NCBI RefSeq assembly: GCF_018130545.1
Contig: NZ_JAFCKF010000007.1
Coordinates: 372,001-436,000 of the forward strand
Length of the DNA stretch: 64,000 bases
Reading direction: 5' to 3'
From: Bradyrhizobium tropiciagri
Lineage (GTDB): Bacteria; Pseudomonadota; Alphaproteobacteria; Rhizobiales; Xanthobacteraceae
In this document: positions 16,567-24,886 of the stretch, piece after piece
Layout of the letters: each line of letters begins with the position of its first letter
How positions within the stretch are numbered: position 1 is the first letter of the stretch
The notes under the pieces: generated by a model
What the model was told of the DNA's origin: nothing
What the model saw: only the letters and a program-made list of their open reading frames with translations
Database searches by the model: none
Program-made: the position numbers and the translations under genes

Positions 16567-18042
16567 TCAACCGATGTTGTAGATCGCGCCCGACGCGTCG
16601 CGCGCTGGCGTTGCCTTCCAGAAATACCGCGTGTAGCCGCGGAGCGTGTCGACGTCCTTAATCCTGAAGACCATCTCCATCGCCGTTCCGGAATCGACTT
16701 CGCCGACGTCGAGATCAGTGAAATCCATCAGGATGCGGCCACCGCCTTCGAAGTCGATCTGACCGTAGTGATGCGGCGGCGACGGATGGTAGGAGAGATA
16801 TTCCGCCGACCAGCTCAGGATACTGGCAGGTCGGTCGGCGAGCTTGTAGGGCTCCTGCGTGTCCTGGAGCGGGGCGCCGGGATCATAGGATAAGCGCGAC
16901 GGCGGATAGTGGACGCTGCCGGTGACGCGGCACTTGCCAGCGACGAGGCCGAGCAAGGCTGTACGGTTGCGCCACGCCGTACTGAGCGCGGTCTTGCGGT
17001 CCTGCTCGCCGCGCATGCCGCGCTCAAGCTGGAGCTGGCCTCCGAACGAGAGAAAACGGGTGTAGTTGCGGTCTTCCTTACCGCGCGAAAGCCAGCTTGA
17101 AACGCCGCGCGCGGGCTTGAAGCCGGTGATCAGCGGCGTGGCCCGCAGCACGACCGCCTGGGCTCCGCTGCCGAACTGCGCGAGCACGATGATCTGGCCG
17201 GGCTGCGCACGTTCGAGAACATGGGCCAGCATGAGGAGTCCATGCGCCGCGCCGCAATCGCCGATGCGCTCCATCATGGATGGGGCGATTGCGTCCCCGC
17301 GCACGCCGCAGGCCTTGGCGACCTGCGCATCCATGCGCGAGAACGATGTCGGAAAAATGAAGTGATCGACCTTGTCGGCGGTGACCCCCGCCTCCTTCAA
17401 GGCCCCAGCCACCACGCGCGGCACGAGCTTGCTGATGCCTTCGTCGCGGACCCAGCGTTCCTCCCACTGGTAGTCAATCTCCGAGCCGGTTGCGCGGAAA
17501 TGATCGACGAAGTCGACCGACAAGGTCGCGGATCCGATCAGTTCAGCGAGCACATTGTTGCGGCCGATCAGCAGCGCGGCCGCGCCGTCGCCGTATTCCA
17601 GCTCCTGCGTGCTCGCCGCGCGCGTCCTCCGCCGGTCGGCGGCCAGCACGAGGACGTCGCCGCGATAGGTGTTGCTGCGCGCGATCGCCTGCGTCACGGC
17701 GGCGAGCGCCACGCGCTGCGTTCCTCCGAGATCGGCGGCCTCGACCGTATCGTCGAGCGTCAGCGCGCCGGCGACGATCGCCGAATTCAGCCGCTCCGCG
17801 AATGGCGGCGTGTTGGTGGCGAGAAGAAGGCAGCGGACGTGCGAGCGGTCTTCCGACGGCCCCATACAATCGCGCGCCGCCGCGACCGCCATAGTGACGC
17901 TGTCCTCATCCCAGTTGGCAAATGCGCGCTCGCCCTTCTGGCTGGCGAACTGCGGAGCGTACCAGGCGTTCGCCTGGGCTACAGCCTCGCGTGAGAGGCG
18001 AAGGCGGGGGATGTAGCCCCCGAACGCGGTGATTCCAATCAT
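16567..18042 (-). CDS. HMG-CoA-synthase-like thiolase-fold protein fused to an OB-fold (DUF35-type) domain
   Basis: The 491-residue protein has an N-terminal HMG-CoA synthase/KAS III-like fold (ITAFGGYIPRLRLSR, WDEDSVTMAVAAARDCM, ELEYGDGAAALLIG, ERIGDCGAAHGLLMLAHVL) to about residue 310 and a C-terminal OB-fold with CRVTGSVHYPPSR and ILSWSAEYLSYHPSPPHHYG. The position of the catalytic cysteine reads AADLGGTQRVAL, so the nucleophile is missing and the domain may be non-condensing or a scaffold. ATG 18042 overlaps the esterase stop by four bases. It probably partners the thiolase encoded next (inference). Confidence 0.82.
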   Translation of the reverse strand: MIGITAFGGYIPRLRLSREAVAQANAWYAPQFASQKGERAFANWDEDSVTMAVAAARDCMGPSEDRSHVRCLLLATNTPPFAERLNSAIVAGALTLDDTVEAADLGGTQRVALAAVTQAIARSNTYRGDVLVLAADRRRTRAASTQELEYGDGAAALLIGRNNVLAELIGSATLSVDFVDHFRATGSEIDYQWEERWVRDEGISKLVPRVVAGALKEAGVTADKVDHFIFPTSFSRMDAQVAKACGVRGDAIAPSMMERIGDCGAAHGLLMLAHVLERAQPGQIIVLAQFGSGAQAVVLRATPLITGFKPARGVSSWLSRGKEDRNYTRFLSFGGQLQLERGMRGEQDRKTALSTAWRNRTALLGLVAGKCRVTGSVHYPPSRLSYDPGAPLQDTQEPYKLADRPASILSWSAEYLSYHPSPPHHYGQIDFEGGGRILMDFTDLDVGEVDSGTAMEMVFRIKDVDTLRGYTRYFWKATPARDASGAIYNIG

Positions 18043-18974
18043 GTTTGCTCGCTTCCTGTCTGAGCGCTCTCGAGATGTGTCGCAATGAACCTGCCGCCGG
18101 CCGCAACCGCCTCGCGGGCCTCGGGCAGTTCGTCCGGGAATTGCTGGAAGACGTGAATCATGCCGGGCCATATCTGCGAGCGGATGGAAGCGCCAGCCGC
18201 TCTGGCGCGCGCAGCGAAGTCTTCGGTGTCGCTGACGAGCGTCTCGCGTTCGCCGACCTGCATCAGAATCGGAGGCAGCGCGCGCATGATCTCCACGTTC
18301 GCGCGTAACGGCGAGAGCCGCGGATCCTCGGCGGTCACGCCGGGTCCGAGCGCGCCGCGCGCCATCGCTAGGATCATCGGACGCTGGTGGATCGGATCGA
18401 GCCCGGAGCGAGACTGATAGCTCTCTCCGGATGCAGTCAGGTCGGTCCATGCGGACATCAGATACGCTGCCGCCGGACAGGACTTGCCCTCCTGCAGGCG
18501 CGCGATCATCGCTCCGAGAGCCAATACGGCACCGGCCGAATCTCCCGCCAGGGCGATACGATCGGTGGGAAAGCCCGTCTTCTCCAGCCATTGGATGACT
18601 TCGATGGCATCCTCAAGCGCGGCCGGCAGCAGATGCTCGGGCGCCAAACGATAATCCACTGCCAGGACCTGAATTCCAGCTTCTGTGGCCAATCGAGCGT
18701 TGATCTCTCTGTGAGACGCCAAAGAGCCCACCCTGAAGCCGCCGCCGTGCAGATAGACGATCACGGCGTCGCGGCGCACCGCAGCGGGCCGCACCCACTG
18801 ACAGGCAACTGCATCGGCTAGGACCGGCTCGATTGCCGCAGCGACGGGAGACGTAAAGAGTTGGTCCCAATCGGCGCGCATCTGCGAAACGGGCGTGTCG
18901 CGGCGCCAGCGCGAATAGACGCTGCGCACCCGATCGATGACGTCCTCGATGGGATCGCGCGTCACGCTCCGCAC
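18039..18974 (-). CDS. Alpha/beta hydrolase, HSL/GDXG esterase family
   Basis: The 311-residue protein has the HSL oxyanion motif YLHGGGF (H76-G79), VDYRLAPEH, the nucleophile elbow GDSAG (S146), and a late MIHVFQQFP histidine, so the full catalytic triad seems present. It would hydrolyse carboxyl esters or lactones made by the pathway. It overlaps the upstream SDR gene by 13 bases and the downstream thiolase-fold gene by four, so it is firmly inside the operon. Confidence 0.9.
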   Translation of the reverse strand: MRSVTRDPIEDVIDRVRSVYSRWRRDTPVSQMRADWDQLFTSPVAAAIEPVLADAVACQWVRPAAVRRDAVIVYLHGGGFRVGSLASHREINARLATEAGIQVLAVDYRLAPEHLLPAALEDAIEVIQWLEKTGFPTDRIALAGDSAGAVLALGAMIARLQEGKSCPAAAYLMSAWTDLTASGESYQSRSGLDPIHQRPMILAMARGALGPGVTAEDPRLSPLRANVEIMRALPPILMQVGERETLVSDTEDFAARARAAGASIRSQIWPGMIHVFQQFPDELPEAREAVAAGGRFIATHLESAQTGSEQT

Positions 18975-19702
18975 CCCATGCCGCCGGACGCACCCAGCAC
19001 CTCGCCCGTCACATATCCCGCCTCATCCGATGCGAGGAACGCGATGACGGCTGCAGTTTCCTGCGGCGTTCCGAGACGCCCGACCAGCGTCGCCGATGTC
19101 ATCGCCGTCATCAGCTTCTCTCCGCCGTCCTCGATCGCGCGCCGCAGCATCGGCGTGTCGATCGGTCCGGGCGCGACGACATTGGCCGTGATACCCATGC
19201 GACCATTCTCGCGTGCGATGGAGCGTGTGAAGGCGATGACACCGCCCTTTGCCGCGGCATAAACGGAGGCGCCTTTGGACCCCAGCCGCCCGGCCTCGGA
19301 CGCCACATTGACGATGCGCCCATAACCCACCTGTTGCATCCCCGGCAGGACCGCATGGGTCGTATTAAGCACCGCGCCGAGATTCAACGCGATCAGACGC
19401 GCCCAGTCCTGTGGTCCCGTCTGCGTGAAGAAGGCATGCTGATCTGCGCCGGCACTGTTGACGAGAATGTCGAACGGATCGCGTTGCGCGAGCGCGGCCG
19501 AAACCGCGACGTGGTCAGTCAGATCCACCGCGACAAATGTTGCGCCGATCTCGCCGGCTAGCCGCGCACCTTTGGCCGCATCGATGTCGGCGATCAGCAC
19601 GTCCGCGCCGGTCGCCGTGAGCCGAACGGCCGTTGCCGCGCCGATGCCGCTTGCACCACCTGCCACCAGAGCGCGCCGCCGTTTGACGTTGTCCGCCGTC
19701 AT
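18962..19702 (-). CDS. Short-chain dehydrogenase/reductase (SDR)
   Basis: The 246-residue classical SDR has the cofactor loop ALVAGGASGIGAATA, the NSAG strand (ILVNSAGADQ), catalytic serine in IVNVASEAGR, YAAAK (Tyr and Lys) and the PGPIDTPML segment. An aspartate after beta2 (LIADIDAAKG) suggests NAD(H). It would oxidise a secondary alcohol, such as a ring hydroxyl or 3-hydroxyacyl-CoA. It lies four bases after the enoyl-CoA hydratase stop. Confidence 0.93.
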   Translation of the reverse strand: MTADNVKRRRALVAGGASGIGAATAVRLTATGADVLIADIDAAKGARLAGEIGATFVAVDLTDHVAVSAALAQRDPFDILVNSAGADQHAFFTQTGPQDWARLIALNLGAVLNTTHAVLPGMQQVGYGRIVNVASEAGRLGSKGASVYAAAKGGVIAFTRSIARENGRMGITANVVAPGPIDTPMLRRAIEDGGEKLMTAMTSATLVGRLGTPQETAAVIAFLASDEAGYVTGEVLGASGGMGCGA

Positions 19703-19706
19703 CGCG

Positions 19707-20531
19707 TCAACGCCCCGTAAATTTCGGCTTGCGCTTTTCGATGACCGCGGCGAGGCCCTCCCGCGCGTCCTCCATGCCTGAGAGAATCTCCTGCGCCTGG
19801 TTCTCCTCGGGCATGGCCGCTTCTATCCCCTCACCCAGGCCGTTCCAGAGCAGGCGCTTGGTGTTCGCCAGCGCCGCCGGCGCACCCGCGGCGAGCGTTC
19901 GCGCCAGCTCCCAGGCCTGATCGAGCCATGCCGCATCGGGCGCCACGCGCGTGATCAACCCCATCTCGAGCGCTTGTGCCGCATCGATGACCGGGTTGAG
20001 CATCAGAATTTCCATCGCCCGGCGCAGTCCGACCAGGTGCGTCAGCGTCACGGTGACGCCGGCGTCAGGAACCATGGCCACGCGCGTCGCGCCGGCGATG
20101 AATTTTGCCGATTGCGCAGCAATGACGAAGTCAGAGGCACACACTAGGCCCATGCCGCCACCGCCAGCCGCGTAGCCGTGAACGGCCGACACCACCGGCG
20201 CCTTCAGCCGGATCAGACCGGTCGCAACCAGTCGAAGATACGCGGTCGCCACGCGAATATACGAAGGCAGGTCGACGCCTTTGGCAAGAAAGGTATGAAC
20301 ATCGCCGCCCGCGCAAAAATTTGTGCCCTCACCCGTCACGAGCACGGCGCGCACGCGGTCGTCGCCGTGCAGCAGCATGATCACGCGGTGAAGCTCGGTG
20401 AGAAGCTCGACATTGAGACCGTTGGCCTGGTCCGGTCGATTGAGCTTCACATGGGCAACGCCGTCCTTGTGCAGCTCCGCAAGGACGGGACCGTCAGCGC
20501 TGAGGACGTGATGCTTCGCAATCTCTGTCAT
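19707..20531 (-). CDS. Enoyl-CoA hydratase/isomerase
   Basis: The 274-residue crotonase-fold protein heads the 20531-12237 operon. It has HVKLNRPDQANGLNVELL, the oxyanion strand GEGTNFCAGGDVHTFL, the loop HGYAAGGGGMGLVCASDF and AMVPDAGVTVTLTHLVGL where a catalytic aspartate or glutamate region lies. It may be an isomerase rather than a hydratase because the GExxxG glutamate is not evident. The start is preceded at 62-81 bp by the operator-like repeat 20593-20612, consistent with regulated expression of the whole operon. Confidence 0.9.
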   Translation of the reverse strand: MTEIAKHHVLSADGPVLAELHKDGVAHVKLNRPDQANGLNVELLTELHRVIMLLHGDDRVRAVLVTGEGTNFCAGGDVHTFLAKGVDLPSYIRVATAYLRLVATGLIRLKAPVVSAVHGYAAGGGGMGLVCASDFVIAAQSAKFIAGATRVAMVPDAGVTVTLTHLVGLRRAMEILMLNPVIDAAQALEMGLITRVAPDAAWLDQAWELARTLAAGAPAALANTKRLLWNGLGEGIEAAMPEENQAQEILSGMEDAREGLAAVIEKRKPKFTGR

Positions 20532-20592
20532 GACGCGTTCCCTAGCCCTGTAAGTGAGCGCAGTCTCACAACGACCGGCTACTTCTAATTAA

Positions 20593-20612
20593 TAGTCCGG
20601 TCATCCGGTTTA
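20593..20612. promoter_or_regulatory. Operator-like repeat TAGTCCGGTCATCCGGTTTA
   Basis: It resembles the element at 4075-4094 (16 of 20 positions on the opposite strand) and, more loosely, the palindrome at 26581-26600. It sits in front of the 20531 operon. The surrounding gap, 20532-20774, shows no gene. Confidence 0.5.
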
Positions 20613-20774
20613 TGTCAACGCCTAACGAGACTTGGCGGTTGGCATTTGGCTTGCCCGAGAGAAAGTCGCACCGGTGTTCCCGGTTCTGTGGCACTCAGGA
20701 TTTCATTGATCCTCGTCGTCAAACCGGACGACCAGCGCCTCAAACTCAGACAACGTTGCGCAGACGGTGCATGC

Positions 20775-21941
20775 TCAAGTTCCGTCCGCGAACTGATAGG
20801 CTGCGCCGCATCGCAGCAGATCCTCGATGGCGCCGGTCTCGTAACCGGCCTCACGCAGGATCGCGCGCGTGTCGCGACCAGCCGCCGGGGCTCGATCGGG
20901 CAGCCTGCCTTCGGTGCCTTCAAATCGCGGGCCCGGCACCGGTTGCGCTCCGGACTCGCTCATGGCGAATGTCGCGCGAGCGACGTTGTGCGGATGGAGC
21001 GGCGCCTCGTCCATCGAGAGCACCGGCGTCACGCACGCGTCCGTCCCGTCGAACCGCGCCACCCATTCGGCACGGGTTTTCGAACGAAACACGGTGGCCA
21101 GCTTGTCGCGCAGACCTGGCCATGCATCCGTGCGCCACTGGTCCTTAAAGGCGGGATCGTCGACACCGCAAATGTCGAGCAAGCTGCGATAGAATTGCGG
21201 CTCGATCGCTCCGACCGCGACAAACTTGCCATCGGCGCATTCGTAGGTGCCGTAGAAATGCGCGCTGCCATCGAGGAAATTGGCGCCGCGCTGATCGCGC
21301 CAATAGCCCTTCGCCGCCATGCCGTAGATCGGTGCCATCAGCAACGCCGCGCCGTCGGCCATCGCCGCGTCGATCACTTGCCCGCGCCCGGTGGCTTTGG
21401 CCTCGAGAACGGCGGCCAACACGCCGAACGCCATGAGCATCCCTCCACCACCGTAGTCACCGACCAGGTTCAACGGAGGGGGCGGCGGCCTGTCTTCCGG
21501 CCCCATGGCGTGCAGTGCGCCGCTCAGGCCGGTGTAGTTGATGTCGTGGCCCGCCATGTTCGCGTAAGGACCGGTCTGACCCCAGCCGGTCATCCGTCCA
21601 TAGGCAAGGCGCGGGTTGCGGCCGAAGCAAATCTCCGGGCCAAGTCCCATTCGTTCGGTCACGCCCGGGCGAAAACCCTCGATGAGCGCATCGGCGCGTT
21701 CGATCAAGCGAAGCGCTGCCTGCACGCCGGCAGGCTGCTTCAGATCGAGCGCAACCGATTGGCGACCGCGATCGACGAAGCCGTCGTTCCGGAACAGGCC
21801 ATCGGCCGCACCGCCGCCAACCGGCGGGCGATCGACGCGGATCACGCGCGCACCGGCATCCGCAAGCATCATGCAAGCGAACGGTCCCGGACCTATTCCT
21901 GCGAGCTCCACCACGGTTAAGCTCGATAGCGGACCCGACAT
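20775..21941 (-). CDS. Alpha-methylacyl-CoA racemase-like family III CoA transferase
   Basis: The 388-residue protein has the racemase branch signature of the CaiB/BaiF family: [29 protein letters not shown], the catalytic histidine in [12 protein letters not shown] and the catalytic aspartate in [15 protein letters not shown]. Alpha-methylacyl-CoA racemases interconvert 2R- and 2S-methylacyl-CoAs so that methyl-branched chains can enter beta-oxidation. Its presence suggests a methyl-branched, isoprenoid or steroid-like substrate that releases propionyl-CoA. It lies 71 bases after the acyl-CoA dehydrogenase gene and probably forms one operon with it. Confidence 0.9.
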   Translation of the reverse strand: MSGPLSSLTVVELAGIGPGPFACMMLADAGARVIRVDRPPVGGGAADGLFRNDGFVDRGRQSVALDLKQPAGVQAALRLIERADALIEGFRPGVTERMGLGPEICFGRNPRLAYGRMTGWGQTGPYANMAGHDINYTGLSGALHAMGPEDRPPPPPLNLVGDYGGGGMLMAFGVLAAVLEAKATGRGQVIDAAMADGAALLMAPIYGMAAKGYWRDQRGANFLDGSAHFYGTYECADGKFVAVGAIEPQFYRSLLDICGVDDPAFKDQWRTDAWPGLRDKLATVFRSKTRAEWVARFDGTDACVTPVLSMDEAPLHPHNVARATFAMSESGAQPVPGPRFEGTEGRLPDRAPAAGRDTRAILREAGYETGAIEDLLRCGAAYQFADGT

Positions 21942-22012
21942 ACGCCCTCCCGAACCATATCGCGGTTGCGTCAACGCGATCGATGAGATCGCGTCCCGCA
22001 ACACCGCCGGCA

Positions 22013-23167
22013 TTACATGCGCTTGGCGACTTCCTCGAGCATGACTTCGGTGGCGCCGCCGCCGATGGTCAGGATGCGGGCATCCCTCACCATCCGCTCG
22101 ATCGGAGTGCCCGACATGTAGCCAATCCCGCCATGGAGCTGCAGACAGGTGTGCACGACCTCTTGCAATGTTTCTCCCGCGAGCGCCTTCAGCATGGAAA
22201 CCTCGCGGACGACGTCCTTGCCTTCGTCGACCATCTGTGCACATTGATAAGTCAGCGCGCGCACGCCGGCCGCCTTCGCCGCCATCCATGACAGCTTATT
22301 CCGCACGACCGGCTGCTCCCACAAGGTCTTGCCGAACGCCTTGCGCTGACGCAGGTAGTCGAGAGTCACCTCAATTGCCTTCGCACACGCGCCGGACACC
22401 AGCCCGCCGATGACGAGACGCTCGTTCTGGAACGTGCTCATAATGTAATAGAACCCGCGCCCTTCCTCTCCGAGCAGCGCATCATGCGGAACCAACGTAT
22501 CCTGGAAGAACAGCTCCGCAGTGTCCGAGCTCAGCCAGCCATGCTTGCGAAGCTTTCCGGAGATCGAGAAGCCAGGTGTGCCGCGCTCGACGATGAAAAG
22601 CGAAAGCCCGCGCGCGCCACTGGCGTCCGGATCAGTCCGCGCGGCCACGACATAGATATCGCCGAGAACGCCGTTGGTGATGTACGTCTTCGAACCGTTG
22701 ATCACCCACCCGGCGTCCGTGCGCATAGCGCGGGTCTTGAGGCCTGCAACATCGGATCCTGCGTTGGGCTCCGTCACGCAGACGACACCGACCTTCTCGC
22801 CGGCGCACGCCGCGGGCACATAGCGCAACTTCTGCGCCTCTGTGCCCCGATGCGCGATGTGAGAGATCGACATGTCCGAATGGACGGTAAGTGAGCTCGC
22901 CACGCCGCCGAAGGATGATCGCGAAAGCTCTTCCGCCAGAACCACCGACGACAGCGCGCCAAGTCCGCCGCCGCCGTACTCGACGGGATGGCGCATGCCC
23001 AGCACGCCGAGCCCGCCGAGGTCGCGGAACACCTGCCGGGGGATCTCGCCGGCCTGCTCCCAGCCTTCCGCTTCGGGAACGATGCGCTCCTCGACATATC
23101 TACGGATCTGGGATCTCACGAGGACCAGGTCGTCGTCCAGCATCGCAGGTTCGGCAAATTCAAACAT
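22013..23167 (-). CDS. Acyl-CoA dehydrogenase
   Basis: The 384-residue enzyme has [20 protein letters not shown] and [11 protein letters not shown] (FAD and substrate loops), and a C-terminal [23 protein letters not shown] with [16 protein letters not shown]. The start at 23167 is chosen because GAGGAAG precedes it; a longer frame to 23281 would read through the operator. It forms the alpha,beta double bond of an acyl-CoA. The palindrome ACCGACGCGTCGG lies 50-62 bp upstream, and the kinase and ligase genes lie on the same strand before it. Confidence 0.94.
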   Translation of the reverse strand: MFEFAEPAMLDDDLVLVRSQIRRYVEERIVPEAEGWEQAGEIPRQVFRDLGGLGVLGMRHPVEYGGGGLGALSSVVLAEELSRSSFGGVASSLTVHSDMSISHIAHRGTEAQKLRYVPAACAGEKVGVVCVTEPNAGSDVAGLKTRAMRTDAGWVINGSKTYITNGVLGDIYVVAARTDPDASGARGLSLFIVERGTPGFSISGKLRKHGWLSSDTAELFFQDTLVPHDALLGEEGRGFYYIMSTFQNERLVIGGLVSGACAKAIEVTLDYLRQRKAFGKTLWEQPVVRNKLSWMAAKAAGVRALTYQCAQMVDEGKDVVREVSMLKALAGETLQEVVHTCLQLHGGIGYMSGTPIERMVRDARILTIGGGATEVMLEEVAKRM

Positions 23168-23216
23168 GATCTTCTTCCTCGGAGATGAGCGGGCTGGCGT
23201 TGGCGATAATTCATAA

Positions 23217-23229
23217 ACCGACGCGTCGG
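23217..23229. promoter_or_regulatory. Palindromic operator ACCGACGCGTCGG upstream of acyl-CoA dehydrogenase
   Basis: This 13-base sequence (12-bp perfect palindrome CCGACGCGTCGG) is identical to the core of the palindrome at 344-359, 23 kb away. Both precede minus-strand CoA-ester catabolic genes by 50-100 bp. It is a likely shared TetR-type operator. Confidence 0.6.
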
Positions 23230-23318
23230 ATTTGCAATAGCTAATCCATTTTGCGAGCCTCACTGTCATGGGCACTTGCAATTCTGGCGCCGTAGTAATT
23301 CAAGGCGCGCTGCTCAGG

Positions 23319-23813
23319 TCAGGCTCCCTCCTCGCCCGTGGCAATCTGATGCAGCATGGATTTGGGCGTCATCGCGAGTTCCACCTTTAGCTGCTCGCAG
23401 ATCGACCGCCGCAGGAACAGCTCGATCTCGCGCGCGATAGCCGGATTCGCCGCCCTTGCGCCTTCATTGCTTGCCCAGAACAGGAGCTCGCCCAGGATGC
23501 GGTCCCCATCGTCACGCAAGGCCTCGACGGCCGCTGAATCGGCCGCGGCGCCTTCGGTGCGCGGCAAAGTCGGGATCGGGGGATGCTCCATGCTGCCCGC
23601 CAGCCGTCCGACTTCCGCAAGAGCGGCGTCTTGAACGCGCACCTGTTCCAGCAGTGGCCCGGCTTTCCAATCCGCCGTCAGCTTCAGGCCGTTCAGCGCG
23701 AAGATGGTGGAGAAGATTTGGCCGCGTACAAATTCGTCGCCGCTCCTGGGAAGCACGTGGCTTCGCAAAGCTTCGATCATGCCGTCAATTAATCGGTCGA
23801 AGGATGCGCTCAT
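23319..23813 (-). CDS. Conserved small protein encoded with an APH-type kinase
   Basis: A 164-residue mostly helical protein of unknown function (FDRLIDGMIEALRSHVLPR, FVRGQIFSTIFALNGL, ILGELLFWASNEGARAANP). It has no signal peptide, membrane segment or metal motif. Its ATG overlaps the stop of the kinase gene by four bases, which argues for a dedicated partner of that kinase, as seen for the small LvaB protein next to the kinase LvaA in the levulinate operon. Homology to LvaB is not claimed. Confidence 0.8.
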   Translation of the reverse strand: MSASFDRLIDGMIEALRSHVLPRSGDEFVRGQIFSTIFALNGLKLTADWKAGPLLEQVRVQDAALAEVGRLAGSMEHPPIPTLPRTEGAAADSAAVEALRDDGDRILGELLFWASNEGARAANPAIAREIELFLRRSICEQLKVELAMTPKSMLHQIATGEEGA

Positions 23814-24886
23814 GCTGCGGCCTCGAGTGCCCGATCAAAGGCGCGCACGATCGAGGCCATCTGACTGGCCATCACGGCCATGCGCATGTCGTTGAAGTTG
23901 TCGACCTCGAACGCACGCACAGCGCGCATCTGGATCGCGGCTGCCTGATAGAGGGCAAATGCCTCGTAATAGGCGAGGCTCTTCGCGGAAATCTGCACGC
24001 CGGAGGCGCGCTGATAGCAGTCGACCACCTCTTCGCGCTCCAGCACGCCGTAGAGCTTCTTGCTCCTACCATTGAAGGTGGGCACTAGCGCCCAGGCCAG
24101 ATCCTCGTGCGGATCGCCCAGGTGAACGAGCTCCCAATCCAGGATGGCCGTGATCCGCTTCTCGCGCTCGAGGAAATTTCCAATCCTATAGTCGCCATGC
24201 ACGATCGTCCGGCGCGGCGGCAAGGGACAGTTGTCGAGCAGCCATCGTCCGCCCCAATCGAGCAGTGGATAGTAGCGGGCGGTCGGACGCGCGAGCGACG
24301 CGCGCCAGCCGGCGATTGCACGGACCTCGTCCCGCTCCTCGGCTCCACCATGTAAGGACGCAAGCTGTGTTCCGCGGAAATCGAGCCTGTGCAACTCGCC
24401 CAGGATCGCGATGAATTGTCCTGCGATGTCGCGCCGATGCCCCTCGTCCAGCTTGCTCCCGGCCCAGGGCACGGGCACGTCGCCCTCCACATGCTCGCAG
24501 ACGAAGAAGGGACAACCTAGCTCTGATCCCCCCTGATCGAACGACACCAGCCCGGGAACGGGGACGCGCGTTCCGCTCAGCGATTGCAACGCATAGACCT
24601 GGGGCAGCACCGAATAGGGCGCGAACAGCCCGTTCGGCGGCCCGACCCGCAGAATCAGCCTGCGACTAGTCCCCGCTGTCGTGCTCGTGACGAAGCTGTA
24701 GGTGATCCAGGAAAAGCCGGAGGACTTCCGTTCGAAGCCATCGATGTTGACCGCGCTCCCCAACTCGCGACGGAGATGCCGTTCGAGCGCGGACCGGACC
24801 GTATTCTCGTCCAGGACGACGGCAGCGCGAGTGGGATCTTGCATCGACTGTGCGGAACGTTCCGGTGGTGCCATGGCGACCTGCAT
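23810..24886 (-). CDS. APH-family phosphotransferase (LvaA/ACAD10-11 kinase-like)
   Basis: The 358-residue protein has the aminoglycoside/choline-kinase fold: a Gly/Lys-poor N-lobe, HRLDFRGTQLA, the catalytic loop IVHGDYRIGNFL (Asp as base) and the metal-binding ITAILDWELVHLGDP. Relatives next to acyl-CoA dehydrogenases phosphorylate 4-hydroxyacyl-CoAs. The ATG at 24886 shares its A with the ligase TGA stop (TGATG), arguing against the in-frame GTG at 24916. Gene order ligase-kinase-small protein-dehydrogenase supports a role in handling hydroxyacyl-CoA; drug resistance is unlikely. Confidence 0.88.
   Translation of the reverse strand: MQVAMAPPERSAQSMQDPTRAAVVLDENTVRSALERHLRRELGSAVNIDGFERKSSGFSWITYSFVTSTTAGTSRRLILRVGPPNGLFAPYSVLPQVYALQSLSGTRVPVPGLVSFDQGGSELGCPFFVCEHVEGDVPVPWAGSKLDEGHRRDIAGQFIAILGELHRLDFRGTQLASLHGGAEERDEVRAIAGWRASLARPTARYYPLLDWGGRWLLDNCPLPPRRTIVHGDYRIGNFLEREKRITAILDWELVHLGDPHEDLAWALVPTFNGRSKKLYGVLEREEVVDCYQRASGVQISAKSLAYYEAFALYQAAAIQMRAVRAFEVDNFNDMRMAVMASQMASIVRAFDRALEAAA

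Noticed and set aside
15352-20531. PHA or polyketide biosynthesis cluster
   Set aside because: Thiolase-fold genes are present, but there is no acyl carrier protein, synthase or PhaC; all partners are beta-oxidation enzymes.
23810-24886. Aminoglycoside resistance gene
   Set aside because: The kinase fold matches, but overlaps with an acyl-CoA ligase and closeness to acyl-CoA dehydrogenase genes point to a metabolic kinase.
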